This document shows positions 17,333 to 28,000 of a DNA stretch of 60,294 bases, one piece after another; the first letter of the stretch is position 1; each line of letters starts with the position of its first letter. A program made the position numbers and the translations under genes. This DNA comes from Candidatus Hydrothermota bacterium. Its GTDB lineage: Bacteria > Hydrothermota > Hydrothermia > B15-G9 > DRBW01. The stretch covers positions 1-60,294 of the forward strand of contig JAGGUL010000079.1 in NCBI GenBank assembly GCA_021158525.1, in the 5' to 3' direction. Below the pieces are notes generated by a model, which ran no database searches, had not been told where the DNA came from, and worked only from the letters and a program-made list of their open reading frames with translations.

Positions 17333-18730
17333 ATGAGACCTTCAGCATCTGCCCTTTTCGTTCTCACCCTATTTCTGAGCTCCTGCGCCACCCTGAGCAC
17401 CATAAGGCGGAGAAAACCGGAGAAAGCGATCCCCTTAGAAGCCTTGCAGGAGGCACCTGAAGGGGCCACCGTGGGCATTTATGCCGTATCGATGAGGAAC
17501 GGGCGCGAGATAGCGTCCTATAACGCGGATAAGCTCCTCCTTCCAGCGTCTAACCTGAAGCTCCTCGTGCTCTATGCCGCTCTCGATCTCTTAGGCCCTG
17601 CGAAGAACTTCAGGACGGAGTTCCTTCTGGACGATTCGCTGAACCTCTACATGGTGGGTTTCGGGGACCCTTCGCTTCTCGCCTCCGACCTTTACATGAT
17701 AGCCGAGAGGATAAAGGCCTTCGGAATAAACCGGATAATGGACATCCGCGTGTCGGAATCTTTTTACGACACGATCAGGTATGGGCCGGGCTGGATGTGG
17801 GATGAAGGGCCCCATCCCTATGCCGCACCGGTATCCGCATTGTCCCTGAACAGAAACGTGGTAGAAGTGTGGGTACGGAATACAGAAACGGGACCCGTCG
17901 CGGAGGTGGTGCCCGCGACCGATTTCGTGCGGGCCGCGGTCGAGGTGACACCGGCGGAGTCCCTCGATAAGGTCGAAGTGGAGAGGAGCTTCGATACGGT
18001 AAACAACATAACCCTCAGGATTCCCGAAGACGCTCTGGATTTCGAGCCCCACGTTAAGTACGTCAGCATTGAGGAGCCGGCCCTCTTCGCCGGCCACGTG
18101 CTGAAAGGTGCCCTGGAACGCTCCGGTATGGAGGTTGAGGGAAAAGTCCTGAAAGGCGATCCGCCGCCCGATGCTTCCCTCATCTATACATGGCTCTCCC
18201 CTCCCCTTTTCGAGCTCCTCTATGACATGGAAAAGTACAGCCTGAATTTCTACTCCGAGATGATCCTGAAATACATCGGCGCCGAGTTCCGGGGACCGCC
18301 GGGGACCTGGAGCAAAGGACTGTCGGTACTCAAGCAGTTCATTTACGAGAGGGGTCTCGACACGTCGGGGGTCCGCATAGCCGACGGGTCGGGCCTTTCA
18401 CGCTATAACCTGTTGACTCCCCGCTTCATAGTTCAGATACTCGCCTCTGTCTATGAAAATTTCTCCATAATGCCCGAATTCCTTTCCGCGCTTCCCGTGG
18501 CGGGGAGAGATGGGACTCTGGCAATGAGGTTCCTGGACACACCGCTCGAGGATAACCTGCGCGCTAAAACCGGCACCATGACCGGTGTTTCGGCCCTCTC
18601 GGGATATATGTATACGGAAAAGGGAGACCTGCTTGCATTCTCGATCATCATCAATAACTACACCTCGGGGGGCGAGAAAGCGAAGTCCTTCGAGGAAAAG
18701 CTCCTGGAAGCGCTCTACGAGTCTGACTGA
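17333..18730 (+). CDS. dacB: D-alanyl-D-alanine carboxypeptidase/endopeptidase (PBP4, peptidase S13), lipoprotein
   Basis: The 465-residue protein trims or cleaves peptidoglycan cross-links in the periplasm. A lipoprotein signal ('FVLTLFLSSC') precedes the S13 fold. The three catalytic motifs are present: 'LLPASNLKLLVLYAA' (SxxK), 'YSLNFYSEM' (SxN) and 'RAKTGTMTGVSALSGY' (KTG). The long insert typical of PBP4 lies between the first two motifs. The length is normal for the family. A lipoprotein form of PBP4 is less common than the soluble one. The stop overlaps the start of the PrsW gene (TGATG), suggesting co-translation. Confidence 0.9.
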   Translation: MRPSASALFVLTLFLSSCATLSTIRRRKPEKAIPLEALQEAPEGATVGIYAVSMRNGREIASYNADKLLLPASNLKLLVLYAALDLLGPAKNFRTEFLLDDSLNLYMVGFGDPSLLASDLYMIAERIKAFGINRIMDIRVSESFYDTIRYGPGWMWDEGPHPYAAPVSALSLNRNVVEVWVRNTETGPVAEVVPATDFVRAAVEVTPAESLDKVEVERSFDTVNNITLRIPEDALDFEPHVKYVSIEEPALFAGHVLKGALERSGMEVEGKVLKGDPPPDASLIYTWLSPPLFELLYDMEKYSLNFYSEMILKYIGAEFRGPPGTWSKGLSVLKQFIYERGLDTSGVRIADGSGLSRYNLLTPRFIVQILASVYENFSIMPEFLSALPVAGRDGTLAMRFLDTPLEDNLRAKTGTMTGVSALSGYMYTEKGDLLAFSIIINNYTSGGEKAKSFEEKLLEALYESD

Positions 18731-19569
18731 TGCTGATAGATGCCGCCCTCGTGATGTTCCTCATCGCCCTCATTTTCGGGCTCATCGTCTACTTTCTCGA
18801 CCGATACGAAAAAGAACCCATAACGAGCCTCCTCTTCGGCTTCATGGCCGGGATGACAGCGACTTTCCTCCTGATAATTGCAAAGAATTACATATACTTC
18901 GTCACGCCCCCTTTCGTGGGAGAACCTTTTTTCAAGGCCTTCTTCAGAGCGGCCTTCGTCGAGGAGATCCTGAAATTCCTGACCTTTTACATCCTGTTTT
19001 TCAGGGCACGGGTTTTCAACGAACCCCTCGACGGGATCATCTACATCTCCATGGTGGCCCTCGGGTTCGCCTATATGGAGAACATAGGCTACGCTCTGAA
19101 ATACACCCATCCCTATTTCGCCAGGCCGGGCTATGCGAGCTCCCTCCTCTCCATTACCCTGGCACGCTCGATCCCGGGCCACCTGCTCTTCAGCTCTTTC
19201 GCAGGATACTACACGGGTATATACAAGTTCGAACTAAAAAGAAGGAGCTATCTCATTCCCCTGGGTTTAACCCTGGCAGTGATCTTCCACGGCTTTTTCG
19301 ACTATTTTCTGTTTATCGGGAAAAGCGCGTTCGCCTTCTATACAGTCCTCATCAACCTGATCCTCTTCGCTTTTCTGCTGAGAAAATCATGGAAACTCTC
19401 CCGCATAATGTTCGAACTTATGTCCTCGATAGAAGTTCCTCAGGACGAAATTCAGGAGCTCGTGGAAGAGGACACCGGGGCGTCCTTCACATCCCTGCTC
19501 ATAGCAGGCCCGATAATCATCGGCTATGCCCTTTTCCTTAACGCCCTCCTCTTCTTTATTTTGAGGTGA
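18730..19569 (+). CDS. PrsW-family intramembrane metalloprotease
   Basis: This 279-residue polytopic membrane protein has the PrsW signatures: 'AFVEEILKFLTFYI' (EExxK), 'PLDGIIYISMVALGFAYMENIGYA' and 'VIFHGFFDYFL'. PrsW cleaves anti-sigma factors or membrane substrates in some bacteria; no anti-sigma gene is visible here, so the substrate is unknown. The start overlaps the dacB stop (TGATG), so the pair is one transcript, hinting at an envelope-stress or cell-wall context. Its end overlaps the convergent VIT/VWA gene by 14 bp. Confidence 0.85.
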   Translation: MLIDAALVMFLIALIFGLIVYFLDRYEKEPITSLLFGFMAGMTATFLLIIAKNYIYFVTPPFVGEPFFKAFFRAAFVEEILKFLTFYILFFRARVFNEPLDGIIYISMVALGFAYMENIGYALKYTHPYFARPGYASSLLSITLARSIPGHLLFSSFAGYYTGIYKFELKRRSYLIPLGLTLAVIFHGFFDYFLFIGKSAFAFYTVLINLILFAFLLRKSWKLSRIMFELMSSIEVPQDEIQELVEEDTGASFTSLLIAGPIIIGYALFLNALLFFILR

Positions 19570-21622
19570 ATCTGTAAGCCTTACCGTCGAGGACCACGAT
19601 CACTTTGTCCCCGACAGACAGGTAGGGAGCCCACTCCGGATGCTCCTCGATAAACCTGAAGTAATCCTGGCTCCCCGTCTCGATCTCCTCGAATTTCATT
19701 CCTTCTTTGTAATCGGTATCAACGTAAAAACCGTCTTTGAACACGAAGACCTTATCGAGGACCCGTTTGAGGTCCAGTTTTTCCTCCAGCTCTCCCGAGA
19801 CAGAAGCCGAGGCCCTTATCTCCGAGAGAGTCCTGGCGAGCTTGAAGGCCCGCTTTCCCGTCTCGGCCCCCAGCACGTTTCCCTCCAAGTATTCGCTGAC
19901 CTCATCCGGCGCCTCTTTCACGAGAAAAGACGTATAGGGGGTTATTATGCCGTACTTCTTCCCGAGCTCAGTCACCTCATCGACAAGCTCTCTGGTCTCA
20001 CCCTTCAGCCTTATCTCCGAAAGGAGATATCCGACCCAGCGCCGCGCCCACACCCTCGGCAGGAAATCCAGGTCCTGAGCTTCATCGGGGAACTCAAATT
20101 CCCTCTCTATGACCCTCTCTCGTCCCCTCTCCTCTCCGCGCAGAACAAGAGTGAACTTTCCCGGCTTTCTGTAAATACCGGAAACCAGGACCTGCGAGCC
20201 GTAAAAGAGATCGGGCAGGTTCACGGGATAGACTTTCTCCACATCGAGCCCGTCGAAATCCAGCTCGAGATCTGTAAGGGCCGGAAACTGAATCTTATCG
20301 TAGAAATTCGTCAGAACAACCTCCAGGTCCTCGTCAGGCTCGACATACTCCGGCTCAGATCTGCTCATGGCCGCAAGGGCATCGAGAAGGAGGGTGTTTA
20401 CGTCGTAGCCTGTCCCGAAGACAAAAAGCCTCGCGTTTCCGAGGTTCTCCTTCACATCCTCAACGATCCTGCCGGGCATGGTCGTCCCCACAGTGGGACG
20501 GCCATCAGTGAGAAAGACAACATAGAAAGGCCTGTTTCCTTCCTCTCGCAGTGCCAGTGCTTCCCTCAGTGCATCATCGATATTCGTTCCGCCTCTGGCT
20601 TTGAGCGAATCGATAAAAGACAGGGCCCTCGCCCGGTGTACCGAATCGGCCTGAACAAGCTCAGGGCTGAATTTCCTCACATCAGACGAAAAAGCGAGAA
20701 TGTCGAACCTGTCAGCGGGCGAGAGCGATCTGACGAAGTATCTGAGGGCCTTCCTCGCCTGTTCTATCTTCTTCCCGAGCATGCTGCCGGAGACGTCGAG
20801 CAGAAAAACGATGTCTTTAGGAAAGGGCTCTATTTCCTCGGGCTTGGCCCCCGGTGTGATAGTGAGCAAAAAATAACCCTCTTTGCCCTTCCTGTAGGTG
20901 AGGAGGTCCATGCCGAGCTCCTCGCCTGATTCGGAATAAAAGAGCCTGAAATCCTCCCTGGGCCTTATGTTCTGTGCCTCGTAGCTGAGGTGAGCGGTGT
21001 TTCCGCTTACGTCGATCTCCAGGTCATGGGTGGGCGAATAGACGGTCTTTATGGGATTTCTGGCCTCGATGAGCACCTCCAGCGACAGCTCCTTCATGGG
21101 ATCCCTGGTCAGCGCCTCGGGCTTCAGAGGATAGGTAAAAGCGTAAAGTCCACCTTCTCTCTCAAGGACACATTCGTATTGCAGCCTAACCCTCACGTCG
21201 CCCTGAGGCTGAATGGGAAAGATCTTCGCCCTTATCAGGTCCTGGTCGTAATATTCGAGAAGGGCCGGATCTCTCCTTTTCCTCACGAGCTCGTTGTAAA
21301 CCCTGCGCGCCTCTTCCTTTCCCAGGACCTCTCCCTTTATCTCTTTATCGCCGACGAAAATCGAAAATTCCGAAATAGAGGCATCGCGGGGAACAGGGAA
21401 AAGGTATTCCCCCTCGAGCTCATAGGTATATGGATTTGTGAAGACCTGATCCACCGAGACCTGGGCCACATTATCCCTGATCTTTATGAAAACGTGGTGG
21501 TATTTGACGTTCAGGTAAATGGGCCTTGGGGACGGGCCAACAGGCGGATGAGGCGGTATTATTATCCCGTCGGCAAAGAGCAGGGAAGAAAGAATTATTA
21601 ACAATGGCAGCGTCTTTTTCAT
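19556..21622 (-). CDS. VIT and von Willebrand A domain secreted protein
   Basis: The 688-residue protein begins with a signal peptide (MKKTLPLLIILSSLLFA) behind AGAGGAGGG. The VIT domain follows ('VKYHHVFIKIRDNVAQVSVD', 'YLFPVPRDASISEF'), then a VWA domain with the metal-ion-dependent adhesion site: 'IVFLLDVSGSMLGKKI' (DxSxS), 'GGTNIDDALREAL' and 'VVFLTDGRPTVG'. This is the architecture of the inter-alpha-trypsin-inhibitor-like bacterial family, used in protein-protein contacts at the cell surface. It ends with alpha-helical segments and no sorting tail or membrane anchor. The ligand is unknown. It stands alone on its strand. Confidence 0.88.
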   Translation of the reverse strand: MKKTLPLLIILSSLLFADGIIIPPHPPVGPSPRPIYLNVKYHHVFIKIRDNVAQVSVDQVFTNPYTYELEGEYLFPVPRDASISEFSIFVGDKEIKGEVLGKEEARRVYNELVRKRRDPALLEYYDQDLIRAKIFPIQPQGDVRVRLQYECVLEREGGLYAFTYPLKPEALTRDPMKELSLEVLIEARNPIKTVYSPTHDLEIDVSGNTAHLSYEAQNIRPREDFRLFYSESGEELGMDLLTYRKGKEGYFLLTITPGAKPEEIEPFPKDIVFLLDVSGSMLGKKIEQARKALRYFVRSLSPADRFDILAFSSDVRKFSPELVQADSVHRARALSFIDSLKARGGTNIDDALREALALREEGNRPFYVVFLTDGRPTVGTTMPGRIVEDVKENLGNARLFVFGTGYDVNTLLLDALAAMSRSEPEYVEPDEDLEVVLTNFYDKIQFPALTDLELDFDGLDVEKVYPVNLPDLFYGSQVLVSGIYRKPGKFTLVLRGEERGRERVIEREFEFPDEAQDLDFLPRVWARRWVGYLLSEIRLKGETRELVDEVTELGKKYGIITPYTSFLVKEAPDEVSEYLEGNVLGAETGKRAFKLARTLSEIRASASVSGELEEKLDLKRVLDKVFVFKDGFYVDTDYKEGMKFEEIETGSQDYFRFIEEHPEWAPYLSVGDKVIVVLDGKAYRFTSK

Positions 21623-21915
21623 TTTTATCCCTCCTCTTGAGTTTAGCCTATTTTAGGCCATATTCGGCCATTTTTAAAGTGTCCAATGGAAATTCTTCAT
21701 GTTCCCAAACGGTTTACCCGATGGAGTTTCTGAATTTCATTCCCTTAAATATCCCTCCGCCCTGTTAAAGAACCCGGTCTCTCATTCGATCCATGGGAAA
21801 GGAAATCCTCCAACCCCTTAGACACTTGTACGAGACATAATCAAAGATCTACCAGTGCACTCAAGCACATTGGAACCCTCTCATCTGCATAAATTTCAAG
21901 GTAAGTCACACACAC
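21623..21915. other. Intergenic stretch between divergent VIT/VWA and subtilase genes
   Basis: No gene was found. The left end must carry the VIT/VWA promoter; a TTTAAA/TAAAAT pair with 17 bp between exists on the minus strand (about 21650-21680) but the -35 is poor. A GGCC-containing near-repeat, TAGGCCATATTCGGCCAT, lies there too. Nothing else was recognised up to the + strand promoter at 21916. Confidence 0.4.
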
Positions 21916-21944
21916 TTGACAAATTAGGGACTCCAAAGTATGCT
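21916..21944 (+). promoter_or_regulatory. Promoter for the subtilase gene
   Basis: TTGACA, 17-bp spacer, TATGCT. The ATG at 21940 that opens the ORF-track entry is inside the -10 box, so translation must start later. A leader of about 20 nt containing AAGGAGG precedes the ATG at 21973. Confidence 0.75.
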
Positions 21945-21972
21945 CAAAATACAAAGATTCAAGGAGGCTAAA

Positions 21973-24840
21973 ATGTGGGGGATTATCATTCTTTTTACCT
22001 GCATGTCTGCCCTCCCCAGGAAACTATCCCCTGACCTGAGCCGAAAGATAAAATCAACCACAGAAGAACAGGTATTCCATGTCTTTATATTCCCGAAGGA
22101 CCAGCCGGATTATCAGCACCTCAAAAGAGATTTTGGTGATAATAAAAAGGGCATAGCAGATTATCTCCGCGACTTTGCCGAAAGAAGTCAGAGAAACATA
22201 ATCAAATTTTTGCGATCTGAAAGAGCCTGTGAGACATTGAGAAACTACTGGGTTGCGAATGTAATTGAGGCAAGCTTAACCGGGGATATGCTCCTTTCTC
22301 TGGCCGAAAGAGAGGACGTGGGTTACATCGAGGAGGTGCCAGTAGTCAGGCTGACGGATGTTTTCAGCAAAAAGACTTATGGAAAAGAACGTCCAAAAAA
22401 CGTTTCATGGAACATAAGGAAAGTAAATGCGGACACCGTGTGGTCACTGGGCTACACCGGGAATGGGGTTATAGTGGGAACGATGGATACAGGAGTCGAC
22501 GTTGACCATCCTGCACTTTCCGGTAAATGGAGCGGCTACTGGAAAGATTTTATATGGGGACTGTCTGAGCCATACGACGATAATGGACACGGAACCCACG
22601 TGATGGGGATAATTCTCGGGGGCGATGGACCCGGTCCCTTTCCTGACGACATCGGTGTGGCCCCTGGTGCACAGTTTGTCGCTGTGAAAGTTTTTACTAG
22701 TTCTGGAATCGGACTTCACATAATGGCTGGGATGAACTGGTATGCTTCTCTCGTCGCCGATTCTGGAGTTCCCGTCAGGGTCATCAATAACTCGTGGGGC
22801 AGCCCCTGGCCTACCAGTCTGGCTTTCTGGGATGCCATCCTAACATGGAGGAGCCTTGACATAATTCCCGTTTTTGCCATCGGAAACAGCGGGCCTGATA
22901 GCGGCACGACAGAAACTCCCGGTAACTACCCCACCGTGATAGGGGTGGGGGTGATAAATCAGAATGACACCGTTCCAGATTTCTCTTCGAGAGGGCCTGC
23001 ACCGAACATGAGTCCCTGGAACAACTCCAATTTCTGGGAGCGTCCTGATTGGAATCTCACAAAACCTGACATAACCGCTCCCGGCGTTTACATATGGTCT
23101 TCCCTCCCCGGAGGCAATTATGGCGGGCTGAGCGGGACATCAATAGCAGCTCCTCATGTCACCGGAGTGATTGCCCTACTTTTATCCAAAGATCCCTTTG
23201 CCGAATACAATATACTTTACAACACGCTGCTTTACACCTGTTACAGGCCTCCACAGGTGCATAAGTTTCCGAATAACAACTACGGCTGGGGGATTGTAAA
23301 TGCCCTTGACGCCATCAAAATGCTCTCTCCTGGAACTCAGTCTTTCCTCGCTCTCATGCAGGTTTCGGTCGAACATAGCAATTTAAATTCTTTCAATCCT
23401 GGAGATACTGCCGAGATAGTCGTTAGAATCACGAACTACAGCCATAATATAGCAACTAACACGATAGGGGTTCTATCCACTGACTGCGACCAATATGTGA
23501 CCATAATAAACGGAACCTCCAGTTTTGGCGATGTGGAGTGGGGAGACACGGCCATCAGTGCTCCACCTTTCAAGGTCTTCGTGCACGATCATGCGCCCAT
23601 AGGTATCTCTGTGCCCTTCGAGTTGCATCTTTCCTGTAATGTCACTGATACCTTCGTTTTCCACTTCAATATACCCATTGTCTTTGAATACCGGGATTAC
23701 CTGGATATAGCCGCGGGTAACGCCCTTCTCACCGTCACTGACAGAGGCGCAATCGGATTTCTATCGAGCGAGCAGATTGAAGGAAACGGTTTTGTTTATC
23801 CTCTAAACGGAGAAATTTTTCTCCAATACGGGAGTTTTGCAGTTGGTAATTCTGCCGATTATGTTGCAGATGTGTGGTATAAGGATCTTACCGATGATCA
23901 GGATTGGCTTCCCACGGAGGAGCCCGATGGCAGAGTTCACTATCTTCCCGATCCCCCAAGAAATGCTGATATTGCCGCCATCGCATTCTTTGATGACTCC
24001 GGGCATCCCGATTCCCGGGGGATTACCGTGCGTCAGCTTGCTTATGCCTATGATAAACCGAATTTTTCCGATTTTGTCATTCTCGAATACAGAATAAAGA
24101 ATGAAGGCACTACCATTTTTGATAATCTCTACGCTGCTCTTTTCATGTTCTTTAATATCCCCGGCAACAGCCCATACAACTATGCCAGAGTGGATTCCGG
24201 CCATAAAACGGTCTACAACTGGAATTACACAGATCATGGCGGTGTGGCCCTTCTCTATCCTGAAACCCCCGCTAATCTCAGTGTTATCAGCTATGAAGAG
24301 TTTCACTCGGGTGTCTTGTCCGATAGCCTGAAGATCAAGTATATGAACGGGACGTATCACCACGACACCTTTGGCAGTCCCGGCTACTATGCAATGGTTG
24401 TTTCGGCTGGTCCCTTCTTCCTCGCGCCGGGAGATTCTCAGAAAGTTGCCTTTGCCGTTGTTGGAGGCACCAATAGCTATCTTTATATGAGAAATGTTAA
24501 CAGGGCCGACTCGGTTTACCACGACTCGAGCCTCGTGCTCGTGAAGGAGGACAATGGGTCGGAAAATCGCAAACACCTGAAGGTCCGTACTAACATATCC
24601 AAAAGTCAAGTAACTATCTCCTTCTCCCTTCCCCTGAGTGAAAAGATCGAATTGAACATTTACGATGTAACGGGCAGGAAAATAAAAGAGATACTAAATT
24701 CCAAATTGTCGCCGGGGGAATATAAATTTCACTGGGACGTCACCGACGACATGGGAAGGGCTGTGGGTTCAGGTATTTATTTCGTACGGATAAGGAGCAA
24801 ATCCTTCAAAAGTACCGAAAAACTGCTGATATTGAGGTGA
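21973..24840 (+). CDS. Subtilisin-like (S8) secreted serine protease with type IX-style sorting domain
   Basis: Start ATG 21973 behind AAGGAGGCTAAA (955 residues). A signal peptide and an inhibitor-like propeptide precede the catalytic domain with the S8 triad: Asp in 'GTMDTGVDVDHP', His in 'DDNGHGTHVMGI' and Ser in 'GLSGTSIAAPHVTG', plus the oxyanion Asn region 'FAIGNSGPDSG'. A beta-rich segment and the sorting tail follow ('IELNIYDVTGRKIKEI', 'GSGIYFVRIRSKSFKSTEKL'). It is predicted to be exported across the outer membrane and cleaved at the surface, degrading extracellular protein. It is followed by two more tailed proteins. Confidence 0.9.
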   Translation: MWGIIILFTCMSALPRKLSPDLSRKIKSTTEEQVFHVFIFPKDQPDYQHLKRDFGDNKKGIADYLRDFAERSQRNIIKFLRSERACETLRNYWVANVIEASLTGDMLLSLAEREDVGYIEEVPVVRLTDVFSKKTYGKERPKNVSWNIRKVNADTVWSLGYTGNGVIVGTMDTGVDVDHPALSGKWSGYWKDFIWGLSEPYDDNGHGTHVMGIILGGDGPGPFPDDIGVAPGAQFVAVKVFTSSGIGLHIMAGMNWYASLVADSGVPVRVINNSWGSPWPTSLAFWDAILTWRSLDIIPVFAIGNSGPDSGTTETPGNYPTVIGVGVINQNDTVPDFSSRGPAPNMSPWNNSNFWERPDWNLTKPDITAPGVYIWSSLPGGNYGGLSGTSIAAPHVTGVIALLLSKDPFAEYNILYNTLLYTCYRPPQVHKFPNNNYGWGIVNALDAIKMLSPGTQSFLALMQVSVEHSNLNSFNPGDTAEIVVRITNYSHNIATNTIGVLSTDCDQYVTIINGTSSFGDVEWGDTAISAPPFKVFVHDHAPIGISVPFELHLSCNVTDTFVFHFNIPIVFEYRDYLDIAAGNALLTVTDRGAIGFLSSEQIEGNGFVYPLNGEIFLQYGSFAVGNSADYVADVWYKDLTDDQDWLPTEEPDGRVHYLPDPPRNADIAAIAFFDDSGHPDSRGITVRQLAYAYDKPNFSDFVILEYRIKNEGTTIFDNLYAALFMFFNIPGNSPYNYARVDSGHKTVYNWNYTDHGGVALLYPETPANLSVISYEEFHSGVLSDSLKIKYMNGTYHHDTFGSPGYYAMVVSAGPFFLAPGDSQKVAFAVVGGTNSYLYMRNVNRADSVYHDSSLVLVKEDNGSENRKHLKVRTNISKSQVTISFSLPLSEKIELNIYDVTGRKIKEILNSKLSPGEYKFHWDVTDDMGRAVGSGIYFVRIRSKSFKSTEKLLILR

Positions 24841-24911
24841 ACTTCTCAAAAAGAACTAATAACAGAGCAAAACCGATTAAATCGCCCTTTTAAGCTATGA
24901 AATCGCCATCT

Positions 24912-24940
24912 TGACAGATATAAATTTCATCTTTAAATTT
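24912..24940 (+). promoter_or_regulatory. Promoter for the 25063 gene
   Basis: TTGACA, 17-bp spacer, TAAATT (or TTAAAT with 16 bp). The ORF-track start at 24961 follows GGGGAGGGAAAT, but the signal peptide starts at 25063, behind AAAGGAGGGGAAC, giving a leader of about 115 nt. Confidence 0.5.
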
Positions 24941-25062
24941 GCGTCAGAGGGGAGGGAAATATGGATACTGAATGTGAAAGTCCGCTTTTTAATGTTTCCC
25001 ACCACAATTATTTTGGCCCACCTGAGTATCTCTTTGTTTTCCTATCAAAAAAGGAGGGGAAC

Positions 25063-28000
25063 ATGAGAAGGTATGTAGGAGTGGCCCTGCTGATATTGGC
25101 AGGGTCAGGTGCAATGAGGGCGTCTCAGGACGCCCCTGGACTACTATGGAACTACTTGTCGGACCAGGAGAGAAAGCTCTACAGCTCCTATGAGCACTTC
25201 AAAGGCCAGTACGAACTGTCGCAATCGCTTCTCCAGATAAAAGGCTTTATTCCCGGTTCACTGTACACGGTCGGGAGGGGCCCTGGCAACTATAACTTCT
25301 CCGCCATATGGGACGGCGCTGTATACCGCGACACCCTTTTCCTTGGGATTTTCGGTTTTGACCACATAGCAAAATTCACATCCGACGGCCAATTCGTCGC
25401 TTCTCTCGGCGCGAGGCCCACACTTTACTATCTCCACGGAATAGGCGTCAACGACCGGTATATATGGATCTCCCAGGGCGATGGAGGCCATCCTAAAAAG
25501 TGGATAGTTTCCCGCACTTATCCCGCCACCATAATCGATGTGGACGACTCGACGTCTTATCGTTTCATAAGGATAGCCCTGGATTCGACCGACGCTTATT
25601 GTCTTGTTCACGACTACTTCAATTCGGACCGGGGAAATCTCTATATGTTTCCCGACTCTTCCGTTGACCCCGCGGATGTCATATTCACCATCGAACACGA
25701 CTTCAAGGGTGTCGATGTGGATAACCTTTTCCTGTGGCTCGTTGACGCCGACAGCCTTTACAGGTACAGCAAAAATCCCGGTAATCCCCCATCTTTCGAA
25801 GCCTCTGCCTTTATCGCCCATAATCTCATCGATGTGGTTGCCGGATATAACCGTGTCTTCGTGGCGAGAAAGGCCTCCGACGATTCGATGACTGTTTTCA
25901 TAATAGACAAGAACTCCCTTGAACCCGTGAGCAGCTTCAACACAGCCTTCCTACCCGCACAATATATGACCATGGCGTCTCTCGAAATGATAGGCGATAC
26001 CCTTTACGTGATGAAAAGAGTGGACAGGCGGGCCTGCGAGCACAGCTGGGCAGTGGAACGGTTTCTGATTCAAAACGACACCGCCATATCCCTGGACCAG
26101 TTCGGCGACGAGTTCCCGATGGAGACCTACGCCCCTGAGCAGACCATACTGCGTGATGGATACTGGATCTCCTCCAACTCCTACGAGTGGCTCAAGATCA
26201 CGATCAGAAAACCTGACGGCAGTTTCGAAAAGCAGATAGACCTTCCCTACCACAGTGTCGGCATCGAATACGATCCCGAAAGGGGATATTTCTACCTGGG
26301 ATTAACGGTGCCCGACGGATCCGGGAATCTCGCCATAGTCGATACATCTGGAAACATTATCAGCACTGCATTGAACAACAGCTCCTGGATACATAACATA
26401 CACCTCTGGCATGATACGCTGTTTGTAAAGGCGTCCGCCAGCAGCTATATCCACGTGATGAATCCCGAAAATCTCGAGACTTACAGGGTTTTCTTCGTCA
26501 ATCAGGGAGTTGGCTCCCCGGGAATGGACATCGCTGGCGACAGCGGGTTCATATTCGTCACTGCAAAAATAGATGGTCGTTCCGGAGTTAAGGTATTCCG
26601 CAGAGACGGAAGCTATGTCGCAGATATTGCCATTTACAACACTATGGTCCACTACTACGATGTATCAGTGGACGATAGGGTCTTCCCATGGCGTGTGTTC
26701 GTGTCCCCCAACACTTCGGGCGTTTCGCCCCTCCTGATCTGTGAAGTTAACCCGCTGACCTGGGAATGGGAATTCGTTGATTCCGTGGGAGCTCCTCTTT
26801 ATAGAAGTGTCCTCTATCCCCACTGGGAATGGCTTTCTTTCACAGACACCCTCTACCTCCGTAATCCCAAAAACTTTATTATTGCCGTGGGAGAACCTGC
26901 CGGCTCCAAAGTCCTCATGGCTGATATCCACAACAGGAGAACCGTCGTTCACCCCCTCAAAGTAAATCACCGATCGGACACTCCGCTTGCCACAGCTTAC
27001 CAGGGACAGCGACATCTCGTTCGGGTCCCGAATTCCGACTTCCTGCACCTCGTCTATGAGAGCCAGGGCAACATATATTACCACACCTCCCCTGACGGCG
27101 GCGTGACCTGGAATCCTCCCAAAATCATAGAAGGCGGGAAATATCCATCTCTTCTCCGGAATTTTGGAGACGGAAAGGAGACGGGAATTGTCTATGTAAA
27201 AGACGGTCAATTGAGGTATGCCCAGGTGGATCCCTATTATATTGCCTATAACACCGTGACCTTGTGGACAGAAGAGTCTGATATTGCCTTTCCCGTGGTT
27301 ACAAAAGTATGGAGAGAGGACACCAGGTTTATTCATGTGGTCTATGAGGGACGGAAAAACGGAACCCTTTGCCTATCATATGCATCTTACATGATACCGA
27401 TTTACCCCGATAGCCCGGTGACAATTATGCCCGGAAGACATGAACTCATAGCCTATCTGAATGAGCCCGGCTCTCATCCCTCACTCACTTCCGATATGTA
27501 TCTGTTCCATCTCCATGTGGTCTGGCAGAACCAGGGAAAGATATTCTACAGCGAATATAACAATGGGGAGTGGATGCCTCCTGTTGAAATAGAAATCGTC
27601 GTATGGGGTACAGCTGAATCTCCTGATATAACTGCCTATGGCGAAAAAATCTATGTTAATTTCGTTCAGGACAGCACCTCGAATGGCATTTACGAAAGAT
27701 TAGTAAGAAGAATACGCGATCTATCTGACACTCTGCCATATTGGTGGTGGGAATTCCCGGAGGATACTCTAATTTCAAGTGCGGATCTGCGCAACGCCAC
27801 TCTCAGCCTTACCGGTCGCTATTCCTTCTTCGCAATGAACGAAACTCCCTGTACTCCCACACCTACATGGGAAATGTATTACTACGATTGGGCAACAGGA
27901 GATATGAAAAATATCTCTCAATCTCCCTCCATCGATTCAAAATACCCAGCGGCCTCGAGCATGGAACTCAACGACATGAGCAGATGGTATTGCATCTGGA

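Noticed and set aside
18585-19541. 318-residue plus-strand ORF overlapping dacB and PrsW
   Set aside because: Out of frame with two well-supported genes; Arg/His/Pro-rich nonsense.
19640-20929. 429-residue plus-strand ORF antisense to the VIT/VWA gene
   Set aside because: The opposite frame carries clear VIT and VWA motifs; this one has none.
24961-25062. Upstream start of the propeller-like protein (ORF-track start)
   Set aside because: Adds 34 residues before the signal peptide; a far better ribosome binding site and signal sequence start at 25063.
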